Source of the DNA: JBQLZQ01 sp052168355
GTDB lineage: Bacteria > Pseudomonadota > Alphaproteobacteria > DSM-16000 > Inquilinaceae
Length of the DNA: 64,000 nt
Reading direction: 5' to 3'
NCBI GenBank assembly: GCA_052168355.1
Contig: JBQLZQ010000006.1
Location: 1-64,000 of the forward strand
Part shown: one piece after another, positions 1 through 8,152 of the stretch
How the letters are laid out: every line of letters begins with the position of its first letter
Numbering within the stretch: position 1 is the stretch's first letter
Notes under the pieces: model-generated
Told to the model about the DNA's origin: nothing
What the model saw: the letters and a program-made list of their open reading frames with translations, nothing else
The model's database searches: none
Translations under genes and position numbers: made by a program

Positions 1-787
1 CTCGCAGGTCGGCTGCACCCTGACCTGCCGGTTCTGCCACACCGGCACCCAGCGCCTGGTCCGCAACCTGGAGCCGGGCGAGATCGTGGGCCAAGTCATG
101 CTGGCCCGCGACACGCTGGGCGACTGGACGGCGCCGCCCGGCGGCCGCCGCCTGACCAACATCGTTTTGATGGGCATGGGCGAGCCGCTGTACAATTACG
201 ACAACGTCGCGCGGGCGATGCGCATCGTCATGGACAATGAAGGCATCGGCCTGTCGCGGCGGCGCATCACCCTGTCGACCTCGGGCGTGGTGCCGGAGAT
301 CCGCCGCTGCGGGGCGGAGCTGGGCGTCAACCTGGCGATCAGCCTGCACGCGGTGACCGATGCCCTGCGCGACGAGATCGTGCCGATCAACCGCAAGTAT
401 CCCATCGCCGAACTGCTGGCCGCCTGCCGCGACTATCCGGGCGCCAACAACGCGCGGCGAATCACCTTCGAATACGTCATGCTGAAGGGCGTCAACGACA
501 CGCCGGCCGATGCCCGCGAACTGGTCCGGCTGCTGCGCGGCCTGCCGGCCAAGGTCAATCTGATCCCGTTCAACCCCTGGCCGGGGGCACCCTATGAATG
601 CTCCACGCCGGCGGCGATCGAGGCCTTTTCGCGGATCGTGCTGGATGCCGGCTATTCCAGCCCGGTGCGCACGCCGCGCGGCCGCGACATCCAGGCGGCC
701 TGCGGCCAGCTCAAGTCCGACAGCGTCCGCCGCCGCCGGCAGGGTCCGGGCGCGGCGGTTCCCGCCAAGACGGCTTCGGCGGGCTGA
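1..787 (+). CDS. rlmN: RlmN, dual-specificity rRNA/tRNA adenine-C2 methyltransferase (5' end outside window)
   Basis: Radical-SAM methyltransferase that methylates C2 of A2503 in 23S rRNA and A37 of some tRNAs. The gene enters from the left edge; the reading frame starts at base 2 and about 261 C-terminal residues are present. The radical-SAM CxxxCxxC motif lies at the very edge (Cys codons at 14, 26 and 35, within GCTLTCRFCHTGT), so the N-terminal domain is missing only because of the window boundary. Further downstream are the family blocks GMGEPLYNYDNV, STSGVVPEI, NLAISLHA and NLIPFNPWPG. The C-terminal segment DIQAACGQL carries the cysteine that forms the covalent RNA intermediate. The last about 25 residues are a basic low-complexity tail. 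The downstream gene is convergent, so rlmN is the last gene of its transcript. Confidence 0.95.
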   Translation, partial: SQVGCTLTCRFCHTGTQRLVRNLEPGEIVGQVMLARDTLGDWTAPPGGRRLTNIVLMGMGEPLYNYDNVARAMRIVMDNEGIGLSRRRITLSTSGVVPEIRRCGAELGVNLAISLHAVTDALRDEIVPINRKYPIAELLAACRDYPGANNARRITFEYVMLKGVNDTPADARELVRLLRGLPAKVNLIPFNPWPGAPYECSTPAAIEAFSRIVLDAGYSSPVRTPRGRDIQAACGQLKSDSVRRRRQGPGAAVPAKTASAG

Positions 788-797
788 CCGCCCCGCG

Positions 798-1649
798 TCA
801 CCGGCTGGCGTTGAGGTCCGTCAGAATATCCTCCACGACGTCGCCCACCTTGTCGTCCCGACGCCCGGCGATGTCCGACAGGGCCCGCCGCACCCTGGGG
901 TGGGTGCGGCCGTTCCGGGCCAGAGACCAGCGGGCGCTCAGCGCCGTCACCGTTTCAATCAGCGCCACCTGCGCGGCCAGCCTCTCGCGGTCGGGGGCCT
1001 CGGTCGACGCCGCCAGATCGATCAGCGCCTGGTCGTCGGGATCCCAATGGACCAGCGTATCGGCGATCTTTTCGATGTAGGCGGTGTCGCCGGTGGCGAA
1101 GAACGACACCCAGAACATGTCGAGATCCAGGAAACTCCGGGCCGTCATGGCCGGGAACGGGTAGGGGGCGGCGGCGCGGATTTCGGCAAAGGCGCCGGCG
1201 GGCAGAACGGCGGAGGCTTCCAGGATGTCCAGGCCGGCGCCCGCATCGGGGGTCGCCGCGCTGGCGATGGCCAGGGCCGCGATCAGGACGTTTTCCGGCA
1301 GATCGGACAGGGCCAGTCTTCGAGCCAGGGGCAGGGTCGCCTCGGGGCTGCCATGCAGGACATGGGCGTAGAACGTGGTCAGCGCCGCGATGCCCAGGCT
1401 TGCCGCCGGCTCCTCGTCCGTCGTCAGATAGTCCGGCACGTCCAGCCCGGCCAGCAGATCGATCGCGCGGTCGGGGTCGGGCCGCAGATAGTAATCCTCG
1501 ACAAAGGCGTCCATGGCGGCGGCGTCGACCGCGTCCGGCACCGCGCCGTCCTGGGCCACGGAAACCGATGGCCAAATCGCCGGAATTGCCAGAACCGCCA
1601 GACCCAGCCACAGCACCCATCGGTACGCGGCCGTTTTCGATCCCGTCAT
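798..1649 (-). CDS. Unrecognised exported helical protein
   Basis: 283 residues that I do not recognise. The N-terminus has a basic start, a hydrophobic stretch (about residues 10-28) and a likely signal-peptidase site near residue 33 (SVSVAQD), so the protein is probably periplasmic. The mature part is acidic, rich in Ala, Leu and Asp, has no cysteine, and looks all-helical, with repeated Ala-rich helices as in TPR-like scaffolds, but no clear repeat motif can be named. It contains no obvious catalytic motif. It is convergent with rlmN, with a 10-nt gap, and divergent from argG; the 130 bp or so before argG must hold both promoters. Codon use and GC look like the neighbours. It could be a lineage-specific accessory protein; no function is proposed. 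Confidence 0.7.
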   Translation of the reverse strand: MTGSKTAAYRWVLWLGLAVLAIPAIWPSVSVAQDGAVPDAVDAAAMDAFVEDYYLRPDPDRAIDLLAGLDVPDYLTTDEEPAASLGIAALTTFYAHVLHGSPEATLPLARRLALSDLPENVLIAALAIASAATPDAGAGLDILEASAVLPAGAFAEIRAAAPYPFPAMTARSFLDLDMFWVSFFATGDTAYIEKIADTLVHWDPDDQALIDLAASTEAPDRERLAAQVALIETVTALSARWSLARNGRTHPRVRRALSDIAGRRDDKVGDVVEDILTDLNASR

Positions 1650-1786
1650 GGTGTGGATGAATCCTCTTAACCTGATTGATGGCCAACCCGATGAAGCGCC
1701 GCCACCCGCCGCGCATTTCCTTGCCGGGTGGGGGCTTTGTTCGTAAGGTCCCGCCGCTTTCGCGACCGGCGCTATTGGATGAAATG

Positions 1787-3013
1787 ATGAGTGGCTCTCG
1801 AACCGACGATGTCAAGCGGGTGGTGCTGGCCTATTCCGGCGGCCTCGATACCTCGGTGATCCTGAAATGGCTGCAGGACACCTACCGCTGCGAGGTGGTG
1901 ACGTTCACCGCCGACCTCGGCCAGGGCGAGGAGCTGGAGCCGGCGCGGCGCAAGGCCGAAATGCTGGGGATCAAGCCCGAGCATATCTTCGTCGACGATC
2001 TGCGGGAGGAATTCGTCCGCGATTTCGTGTTCCCGATGTTCCGGGCCAACGCCCTGTACGAGGGCGTGTACCTGCTGGGCACCTCAATCGCCCGGCCGCT
2101 CATCGCCAAGCGCCAGATCGAGATCGCCCGCCAGGTCGGCGCCGACGCGGTGTCCCACGGCGCCACCGGCAAGGGCAACGATCAGGTCCGGTTCGAACTG
2201 GGCTACTATGCCCTCAACCCCCACATCAAGGTCATCGCGCCGTGGCGGGAATGGGACCTGAACAGCCGCACCAAGCTGATCGCCTACGCCGAGGAACGCC
2301 AGATCCCCATCGCCCGCGACAAGCGGGGCGAGGCGCCCTATTCGACCGACGCCAACCTGCTCCACATCTCCTACGAGGGCAAGGCGCTGGAGGACCCCTG
2401 GGTCGAGCCGGACGAGGACATGTTCACCCGCTCGGTCAGTCCCGAACGGGCCCCCGACCGGCCGACCTATGTCGAGATCGGGTTCGAAGCCGGCGATCCC
2501 GTGTCCATCGACGGCAAGGCCCTGTCGCCGGCCGCCCTGCTGACCCGGCTCAACACGCTGGGCGGCGACAACGGCATCGGCCGGCTGGACCTGGTCGAAA
2601 ACCGCTTCGTCGGCATGAAAAGCCGCGGCATCTACGAAACCCCCGGCGGCACGGTCCTGATGGCGGCGCGCCGGGCCATGGAATCGATCACCCTGGACCG
2701 CGGCGCGGCCCACCTGAAGGACGATCTGATGCCCCGCTACGCGGAGCTGATCTATAACGGCTTCTGGTTCTCGCCCGAGCGCGAGGCGCTTCAGGCGCTG
2801 ATCGACCAGACCCAGGCCCGGGTCACCGGCACGGTGCGCATGAAGCTGTTCAAGGGCAGCGCCACGGCGGTGGGCCGCAAGAGCCCCAACAGCCTCTACC
2901 GGCTGGACTACGTCACCTTCGAGGAGGACGAGGTCTACAACCAGCGCGACGCCGAAGGCTTCATCAAGCTCAACGCCCTGCGCCTGCGCTTGCGCAACAT
3001 GGCCGGCGGCTAG
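1787..3013 (+). CDS. argG: Argininosuccinate synthase
   Basis: Joins citrulline and aspartate using ATP to form argininosuccinate, the penultimate step of arginine synthesis, in the cytoplasm. The ATP-pyrophosphatase loop AYSGGLDTS sits at residues 13-21, followed by FTADLGQGEE and the substrate-binding block SHGATGKGNDQVRFELG. The length of 408 residues is normal for the family. The frame is open further upstream to 1676, but I chose ATG 1787 because it gives the usual N-terminus just before the ATP loop and has GGA at a 7-nt spacing; ATG 1784 immediately upstream is the alternative. It appears monocistronic: an opposite-strand gene lies upstream and two palindromes follow the stop codon, the first overlapping it. 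Confidence 0.96.
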   Translation: MSGSRTDDVKRVVLAYSGGLDTSVILKWLQDTYRCEVVTFTADLGQGEELEPARRKAEMLGIKPEHIFVDDLREEFVRDFVFPMFRANALYEGVYLLGTSIARPLIAKRQIEIARQVGADAVSHGATGKGNDQVRFELGYYALNPHIKVIAPWREWDLNSRTKLIAYAEERQIPIARDKRGEAPYSTDANLLHISYEGKALEDPWVEPDEDMFTRSVSPERAPDRPTYVEIGFEAGDPVSIDGKALSPAALLTRLNTLGGDNGIGRLDLVENRFVGMKSRGIYETPGGTVLMAARRAMESITLDRGAAHLKDDLMPRYAELIYNGFWFSPEREALQALIDQTQARVTGTVRMKLFKGSATAVGRKSPNSLYRLDYVTFEEDEVYNQRDAEGFIKLNALRLRLRNMAGG

Positions 3014-3070
3014 AGCGCGATCGTCATTGGTGGGAGCGGACCCGCTTCCACCAATGACGTGAATCGCTCT
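3012..3070. repeat. Imperfect palindromic element at argG 3' end
   Basis: 59 bp with imperfectly complementary arms: AGAGCG at the left end, CGCTCT at the right, and CATTGGTGG / CCACCAATG inside, around a short centre. The arms pair over about 25 positions with a few mismatches and a small size difference. It begins inside the argG stop codon. It has no T-run, so it is better read as a dispersed palindromic (REP-like) element that may also end or stabilise argG mRNA. Confidence 0.75.
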
Positions 3071-3084
3071 CTAACTCTATGAGT

Positions 3085-3130
3085 AGAGCAGGATCGCCTT
3101 GGGCGGGATCGCCGAAGGCGATCCTGCTCT
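3085..3130. repeat. Second palindromic element downstream of argG
   Basis: 46 bp that fold into a 23 + 23 hairpin with about 20 paired positions: AGAGCAGGATCGCC at the left and GGCGATCCTGCTCT at the right. The outer bases AGAGC/GCTCT are the same as in the palindrome 14 bp upstream, but the inner sequence differs, which suggests two members or relatives of one element family placed in tandem. It lies between argG and the convergent nnrU-like gene, so it could serve as a bidirectional terminator. Confidence 0.75.
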
Positions 3131-3153
3131 AGGGCCGCGGCATCGTCCGTCGC

Positions 3154-3840
3154 TCACGCGATCGCCGGCACCCCGAACAGCCACGCATGGCCGTGCAGCA
3201 GCGCGGCGTACAGGACCACGGCCACGGCCAGGCGCAGCAGGCCGAATTCCCGCAGGGCCCGGCGCAGGCTCTGGCGGCCCTGGACGATGGCCAGCAGCGG
3301 CAAGTTGGACGTAACCAGCTCCAGCGGCGCGAACTGGGCGCCGCGGTTGCGCCGGTTCTTGGCGTCGATGGCGACCGTTCCCACCACCGCCAGCCCCGCC
3401 AGGGTGCCGAAAAAGACCAGAGACGGCAGGTCGCCATTGGGCGGCAAATGGCTCAACGCCCACAGCCCGATGGCCCACATCACCGGGTTGCGGGTGACCC
3501 GCAGCATGCCGGTGGCCAGATCGGAACGGTCGAAGGCGCCGGCGCCGCCGATGGCCGTCGGATTGGGCATGCTGACCCCGCCGATCAGCAGGATCAGGGC
3601 GATGGGCAGAAGGACCACCGTGACCATATGGCCATAGGGATAAGCGGCCCATAGCAGGGGTCCCGTGGCCCGGCCATAGGCGATCGCCAGCCACACCAGG
3701 GCGGCCACGGCGATGGCCGAATACAGCGCCCGAAACAGACGCTCGCCCATCAACGCCACCAGCCGATCCCGCGGCCCTATGCTCGACAGGCCGAAATGGG
3801 TGGCGAGAAGAAACAGGGATGCGGCCAGCAGCTCCGCCAT
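3154..3840 (-). CDS. NnrU family membrane protein
   Basis: 228-residue integral membrane protein with about six hydrophobic segments (roughly residues 5-20, 38-55, 68-90, 120-132, 142-158, 203-222). It matches the NnrU family: an early HFGLSS segment, the MPNPTAIG region and the RVTRNPVMWAIGLWALSH block. NnrU proteins were named in denitrification clusters and resemble isoprenylcysteine-methyltransferase-like membrane folds; the biochemical role is unknown. No nitric-oxide or nitrite reductase gene is nearby, so a denitrification role is not supported here. A YggT-family gene lies 13 nt upstream on the same strand, so the two may be cotranscribed. Confidence 0.85.
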   Translation of the reverse strand: MAELLAASLFLLATHFGLSSIGPRDRLVALMGERLFRALYSAIAVAALVWLAIAYGRATGPLLWAAYPYGHMVTVVLLPIALILLIGGVSMPNPTAIGGAGAFDRSDLATGMLRVTRNPVMWAIGLWALSHLPPNGDLPSLVFFGTLAGLAVVGTVAIDAKNRRNRGAQFAPLELVTSNLPLLAIVQGRQSLRRALREFGLLRLAVAVVLYAALLHGHAWLFGVPAIA

Positions 3841-3853
3841 GGGGCCTCGATGG

Positions 3854-4135
3854 TCAGCGCGGCCAGTATTCGGCCAGCAGGGAGCGAATGAAGAAGATCA
3901 GCAGAAGCAACACGATCGGCGACAGGTCGATGCCGCCCAGCGCCGGCACGAACCGCCGGATGGGGCGCAGCGCCGGCTCGGTCAGCCGATACAACACATC
4001 GCTGACGGTGGCGACGAACTGGTTGCGCATGTTGACCACGTTGAACGCCACCAGCCAGCTCAGGATCGCCGAGATGATGATGACCCACGTGTAGAGGTTC
4101 AACACGGTGTCGATGAGGGCATACAGAGAGAGCAT
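3854..4135 (-). CDS. YggT family membrane protein
   Basis: Small inner-membrane protein of the YggT family (94 residues), with two hydrophobic helices (about residues 3-30 and 68-85) flanking the conserved block LYRLTEPALRPIRRFVPALGGIDLSP. The family is often near cell-division or proline-biosynthesis genes and is thought to act in membrane organisation or osmotic response; no reaction is known. The frame stays open upstream to 4240, but ATG 4135 starts directly at the conserved N-terminus MLSLYALIDTVLNLYTW, so it is preferred. It is the first gene of a likely two-gene unit with the nnrU-like gene. Confidence 0.88.
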   Translation of the reverse strand: MLSLYALIDTVLNLYTWVIIISAILSWLVAFNVVNMRNQFVATVSDVLYRLTEPALRPIRRFVPALGGIDLSPIVLLLLIFFIRSLLAEYWPR

Positions 4136-4233
4136 GAAAGGACCGGAGATTCGCTGCGGACGGGCAATCGAAGCTATCCCGCCCGGCCCCGTCGAACAAG
4201 TCTCTGGCGCGCTCCCGCCCGCCATCGGCGCGC

Positions 4234-4263
4234 TTGACAAGGCGCGGGGGCCCCGAACATAGT
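4234..4263 (+). promoter_or_regulatory. Probable sigma-70 promoter for tRNA-Ala
   Basis: TTGACA at 4234-4239 and CATAGT at 4258-4263 are separated by 18 bp. This is a good vegetative promoter match in a very GC-rich context, about 70 bp before the tRNA and on its strand. It overlaps nothing else that needs explaining. Not tested. Confidence 0.5.
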
Positions 4264-4335
4264 GCCGCCGCCCGCGCCCCAGGCGGCCGGGCGCCTTCCC
4301 GGGGGGGCCACGCGCCCTTTTGGGACCTCAATGAT

Positions 4336-4411
<76 letters not shown>

Positions 4412-4475
4412 CATTTTTCCGCATCTTCCGTCCAGACCGCTATCCCTCCTGTCCCGCCTTGCGGAGCTTCCGGCG

Positions 4476-5198
4476 ATGTTCGACTGGGTGACCAATCCCG
4501 AGATCTGGGCGAGCCTGCTGACGCTGACGGCGCTCGAGATCGTTCTGGGCATCGACAACATCATCTTCATTTCGATCGTGGCCGGGCGCCTGCCGGCCCA
4601 CCAGCAGGCCAAGGCCCGGCAATTCGGTTTGGCGCTGGCCCTGATCACGCGGCTGGCGCTGCTGGCGTCCATCGCCTGGGTCATCGGACTGACGGAGCCG
4701 CTGTTCCAGGTCTTCGATCTCGAGATCTCGGCCCGCGACCTGATCCTGCTGGGCGGCGGCCTGTTCCTGCTGGTCAAGGGCACGCGGGAAATCCATCACA
4801 CCATGGAGGGATCCGACGCAGCGGAATCGGGCGCGCGGCAGATCGGCTTTGCCGCCGTGGTCGGTCAGATCATGGTGCTGGACATCGTCTTTTCGCTCGA
4901 CAGCGTGATCACCGCGGTGGGCATGGCCCGGCATCTGGAGGTCATGGTGGCGGCGGTGGTGATCGCCGTGGGCGTGATGCTGTTCGCGGCCGGCACGGTC
5001 AGCCGCTTTGTCGAACGGCACCCGACGGTCAAGATGCTGGCCCTCAGCTTCCTGCTGCTGGTCGGCGTGGCGCTGGTGGCCGACGGGATGCACTTTCACA
5101 TACCCAAGGGCTATCTCTATTTCGCCATCGCCTTCTCGGTGGGGGTCGAGGCGCTGAACCTGATGGCCGCCAAACGGCGGGCGCGGGCGGCCGGGTGA
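4476..5198 (+). CDS. TerC family integral membrane protein
   Basis: 240-residue membrane protein of the TerC/Alx family with about seven hydrophobic helices. The two diagnostic acidic membrane motifs are present: LEIVLGIDNIIFISI near residues 21-35 and LDIVFSLDSVITAVG near 132-146. These Asp residues are thought to bind divalent metal ions, and TerC/Alx proteins have been linked to manganese export and metal loading of exported enzymes; older naming relates to tellurite resistance. The gene starts 64 nt after tRNA-Ala. I looked for a manganese (yybP-ykoY) riboswitch, common before family members, and the gap is too short to hold one. It is convergent with the CBS protein gene. Confidence 0.9.
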   Translation: MFDWVTNPEIWASLLTLTALEIVLGIDNIIFISIVAGRLPAHQQAKARQFGLALALITRLALLASIAWVIGLTEPLFQVFDLEISARDLILLGGGLFLLVKGTREIHHTMEGSDAAESGARQIGFAAVVGQIMVLDIVFSLDSVITAVGMARHLEVMVAAVVIAVGVMLFAAGTVSRFVERHPTVKMLALSFLLLVGVALVADGMHFHIPKGYLYFAIAFSVGVEALNLMAAKRRARAAG

Positions 5199-5211
5199 AA
5201 CCTGGTATGAG

Positions 5212-5643
5212 TCAGCCGCCGGAGATGAACCCGCGCAGGGCCGCCGCCTCGGCCTCCACATCCTCGATCTTGCTTTTGACCACGTCGCCGATGCTGACCA
5301 TGCCGCACAGCCTGCCGTCCTCGACCACGGGCAGGTGACGGATACGGCGGCCGGTCATCTTGCTCATGACATCGTCGATCTTGTCGCTGCGGGTGCAGGT
5401 GATCACGGCCCGTGTCATGGCGTCGCCGACCGTCATCTCCAGGGCCCTGGCGCCGTGACTGGCCACGGCGTGGGCGATGTCCCGTTCCGACAGGATGCCT
5501 TCCACGCCCCCGTCGGCGCCGACCACGACCAAGGCGCCGATTCGCTCGGCCTTGAGTTGCCGCGCGGCGTCGACCAGCGTGTCGGCGATCTGGGCTGTTT
5601 TGACCGCGCGCCCCTTGGCCTGCAGGATGCGTTCTACCGTCAT
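5212..5643 (-). CDS. CBS-domain-pair protein
   Basis: 143-residue soluble protein made of two CBS motifs (about residues 8-65 and 72-130) and nothing else. Recognisable blocks are IGALVVVGADGGVEGILSERDIA in the first and IRHLPVVEDGRLCGMVSIGDVVK in the second. Paired CBS domains bind adenosine nucleotides and act as energy sensors; stand-alone pairs of this type are common in alphaproteobacteria and their partner is usually unknown. A strong ribosome site (GGAGGAGAG) precedes ATG 5643. It lies downstream of the amino-acid ABC importer on the same strand, but a 128-bp gap with a GC hairpin separates them, so it is probably transcribed on its own. Confidence 0.88.
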   Translation of the reverse strand: MTVERILQAKGRAVKTAQIADTLVDAARQLKAERIGALVVVGADGGVEGILSERDIAHAVASHGARALEMTVGDAMTRAVITCTRSDKIDDVMSKMTGRRIRHLPVVEDGRLCGMVSIGDVVKSKIEDVEAEAAALRGFISGG

Positions 5644-5672
5644 CGGTCTCTCCTCCAGTGTTCGAGCCCAGT

Positions 5673-5690
5673 CCCCCGGGCGTCCGGGGG
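5673..5690 (-). terminator. GC hairpin between ABC importer and CBS gene
   Basis: CCCCCGG (5673-5679) pairs perfectly with CCGGGGG (5684-5690) around a 4-nt loop. It sits between the last importer gene and the CBS gene on the minus strand. No T-run follows, so it may be a weak or factor-dependent terminator, or an mRNA-stabilising hairpin. Confidence 0.35.
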
Positions 5691-5771
5691 GCCTGCCCGT
5701 CGTTGGTGAAAGACTACACCCTTAAAGTCCGTTCAAGAATAGGGGCTTAAAAGGACCTTGAGATCCAAGGG

Positions 5772-6461
5772 TCAGGGGCGCGGCCGCAGATAGGGGGTCA
5801 GCCACCATTCCAGGGCGCGGATCAGCCGGGTCAGGCCGAAATTGAGGCCCAGATACAGAAGTCCGGCGGCCGTGAACACCTCGAACGGGGCAAAGGTGCG
5901 GCTGTTGATGGTCTTGGCGATCCCGGTGATGTCCATCACCGTGATGGTGCTGGCGAGTGAACTGGCCTTGACCATCAGGATCATCTCGTTGCCATAGGCC
6001 GGGAGGGCCTGGCCAAAGGCCTGGGGCAGCACGATCCGCCGAAACGCCAGACCGCGCGGCATGCCGCAGGCGCGCGCCGCCTCGATCTGGCCAAAGGACA
6101 CCGACTGGATGCCGCCGCGGATGATCTCGCTGCTGTAGGCGGCGGTGTTCAACGCCAACGCCAGGACGGCGCACCAATAGGCTTCGCGCAGCACCGGCCA
6201 CAGAAAACTGTCGCGCACCGCCTCGAACTGTCCCAGCCCGTAATAGATCAGGAAAATCTGAACCAGCAGCGGCGTGCCCCGGAACACGAATACGTAGGCA
6301 TAGGCCGCGGCGCTGAGAAGCGGGTTGGACGACAGCCGCATCAGCGCCAGCCCGACGGCCGCGCACAGCCCGATCGCCAGGGCCAGCACGACCAGTTGGA
6401 CGGTCGTCGACAACCCGCCCAAAAGACGGGGCAGGCTTTCCAGGATCAGCCCGAAATCCAT
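5772..6461 (-). CDS. Polar amino-acid ABC transporter permease (HisM-like)
   Basis: 229-residue inner-membrane permease of the His/Gln/Arg/opine family with about five transmembrane segments. It carries the EAA loop that contacts the ATPase (EAARACGMPRGLAFRRIVLPQA, about residues 128-149). Together with the upstream permease it should form the heterodimeric channel of an amino-acid importer. The frame is open far upstream, but ATG 6461 starts at the typical MDFGLILESLPRLLGGL N-terminus and shares one base with the stop codon of the preceding permease (TGATG), which indicates translational coupling. It is the last gene of the importer operon. Confidence 0.93.
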   Translation of the reverse strand: MDFGLILESLPRLLGGLSTTVQLVVLALAIGLCAAVGLALMRLSSNPLLSAAAYAYVFVFRGTPLLVQIFLIYYGLGQFEAVRDSFLWPVLREAYWCAVLALALNTAAYSSEIIRGGIQSVSFGQIEAARACGMPRGLAFRRIVLPQAFGQALPAYGNEMILMVKASSLASTITVMDITGIAKTINSRTFAPFEVFTAAGLLYLGLNFGLTRLIRALEWWLTPYLRPRP

Positions 6462-7165
6462 CAGGCGCGCCGGATGCCGCGGCTGAAATGGCGCTCGCCC
6501 CGGTCGAACATCACGGTCGAAACCGTGGTCATCGCCAGATAGAGCACGGCGGCCGTGACGTAGAAGGTGAAGGGCTGGCGGGTGGAGCCGGAGGCGATGG
6601 ACGCCATGCGCATCAGTTCCCCCAACGAGGTCACGGAAATGAGCGCGGTGTCTTTCAGCGTGAGTTGCCAGACATTGCCAAGGCCCGGCAGCGCCAGGCG
6701 GGCGGCCTGGGGCGCGACGATCCGCCGGATCACCAGCCAGCGCCCCATGCCGCAGGCCTTGCCGGCCTCGATCTGACCGGCCGGGATGGCCTGGACGGCG
6801 CCGCGGATGACTTCCGTGGAGTAGGCGCCCGAGATCAGCCCGACGGCGACGGTGCCGATCAGGAACGGGCTGACCTCGACATAGCCGGCGTAGCCGAAGG
6901 ACCGGGCCACGGTCAGGATGGCGGCGGTGGACCCGAAAAACAGCAGATAGATGACCAGCAGTTCCGGCACGCCGCGCACGACGGTGGTGTAGACGTCCGC
7001 CGCACCGCGCAGCCAGCGGCTGGCGCTCAGCTTCGCCGCCGCGCCGCCGATGCCGATGCCGATCCCCAGCGCGAACGACAGGACGGCGACGATCACGGTC
7101 ACCATGGCGCCGCGCAGCATCTCGTCGCCCCACCCGGCATCGCCGAAGCTCAAAAGCTCAAGCAT
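6461..7165 (-). CDS. Polar amino-acid ABC transporter permease (HisQ-like)
   Basis: 234-residue inner-membrane permease, partner of the HisM-like protein encoded next. It has an N-terminal helix followed by the conserved RGVPELLVIYLLFFG segment and the EAA loop EAGKACGMGRWLVIRRIVAPQA. Its stop overlaps the next start by one base. It lies 44 nt after the periplasmic binding protein gene. The family transports basic amino acids, histidine, glutamine or opines; substrate cannot be set from the permease. Confidence 0.93.
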   Translation of the reverse strand: MLELLSFGDAGWGDEMLRGAMVTVIVAVLSFALGIGIGIGGAAAKLSASRWLRGAADVYTTVVRGVPELLVIYLLFFGSTAAILTVARSFGYAGYVEVSPFLIGTVAVGLISGAYSTEVIRGAVQAIPAGQIEAGKACGMGRWLVIRRIVAPQAARLALPGLGNVWQLTLKDTALISVTSLGELMRMASIASGSTRQPFTFYVTAAVLYLAMTTVSTVMFDRGERHFSRGIRRA

Positions 7166-7209
7166 GGGACGCGCCGCGCCGGGGGCTCATCGACCGGGTT
7201 CGGTTCGGG

Positions 7210-8016
7210 CTACGGCATCGCGATATCGAGCCCGAACCATTTGACGGCCAGCTCCGACAGGGTGCCGTCCGCCTTGACCTCGCTGATGGCCTGATCGAAC
7301 CGGGCCTTCAGGGCGCCGTCTTCCTTGCGCAGGCCCACGCCCACACCCTTGCCGAAGACGGGGTATTCCGCACCGGTAAGCGGCGGGCCGAAGGTGGTGA
7401 AGGGCTCTCCTTCCGGCGACTCCAAAAATGGCTGCCAGGCCAGCCCGTCGGCCAGGGCGGCATCGATCCGGCCGCTGGTGAGGTCCAGGTTCAGGTTTTC
7501 CTGGCTGTCGTAGGACCGGATATCGACGATGTCGCCGATCTCCTCCTCCAGAAAATTCTGGTGGATGGTGGCCCCCTGGACGCCCACGGTCATGCCGTCG
7601 ATGGCGGCCCTCACCTCGTCGATGGTCTCGGCCGACACCAGGGGCGAATCCTTGGCCGCGACGAAAAAGGCGGGATCGGTGACATAGCCCTGGGTGAAGT
7701 CGATCTGTTCCATCCGTTCGTCGGTGATCGACATGCCGGCCATGATGGCGTCGTACCGCTGGGTCAACAGCGACGGGATCATGCCGTCCCAGTCCTGCGG
7801 CACGAATTCGCATTCCACGCCCATGCGTTCGCACAGGACGTTGCCGAGTTCGATCTCGAACCCGTCGAGTTCGCCGGCCGCGTTGGTGAAATTGTAGGGT
7901 GGGTAGGCGCCCTCGGTGCCGATCCGGACGCGGTCCTGTGCCGATGCAGCGCCGGCGGCCAGGACGAAGGCGGCGCCGGCCACGATGGCGGCGATCCGCG
8001 CGAAAGCATTGGTCAT
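7210..8016 (-). CDS. Periplasmic amino-acid binding protein of the ABC importer
   Basis: 268 residues. A signal peptide (hydrophobic to about residue 26, cleavage after AASA) is followed by the type-II periplasmic binding protein fold: RIGTEGAYPPYNF and GFEIELGNVLCERMGVECEFV at the start, IMAGMSITDERMEQIDFTQGY in the hinge region. This pattern is typical of lysine/arginine/ornithine- or histidine-binding proteins (ArgT/HisJ family), so the importer probably takes up a basic amino acid; the exact substrate is an inference. It has two Cys residues close together (VLCERMGVEC) that could form a disulfide, as in ArgT/HisJ. A 136-bp gap separates it from the upstream ATPase gene, so it may have its own promoter. 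Confidence 0.92.
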   Translation of the reverse strand: MTNAFARIAAIVAGAAFVLAAGAASAQDRVRIGTEGAYPPYNFTNAAGELDGFEIELGNVLCERMGVECEFVPQDWDGMIPSLLTQRYDAIMAGMSITDERMEQIDFTQGYVTDPAFFVAAKDSPLVSAETIDEVRAAIDGMTVGVQGATIHQNFLEEEIGDIVDIRSYDSQENLNLDLTSGRIDAALADGLAWQPFLESPEGEPFTTFGPPLTGAEYPVFGKGVGVGLRKEDGALKARFDQAISEVKADGTLSELAVKWFGLDIAMP

Positions 8017-8152
8017 GCCTCAAAGCCTCTCTGTTAGTGTTCGGGCCCCCATTTTTTGCCGTCGAAGGGAACGTCCCCTTGGAAACCGGCCTATTGTTGA
8101 AACGACTGTCGACCAGGACAGCGGGCGCGGTCAAGCCGGGTCGTATGTCCGG

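Noticed and set aside
4412..4475. Manganese (yybP-ykoY) riboswitch before the TerC-family gene
   Set aside because: The 64-nt gap after the tRNA is too short and lacks the conserved loops.
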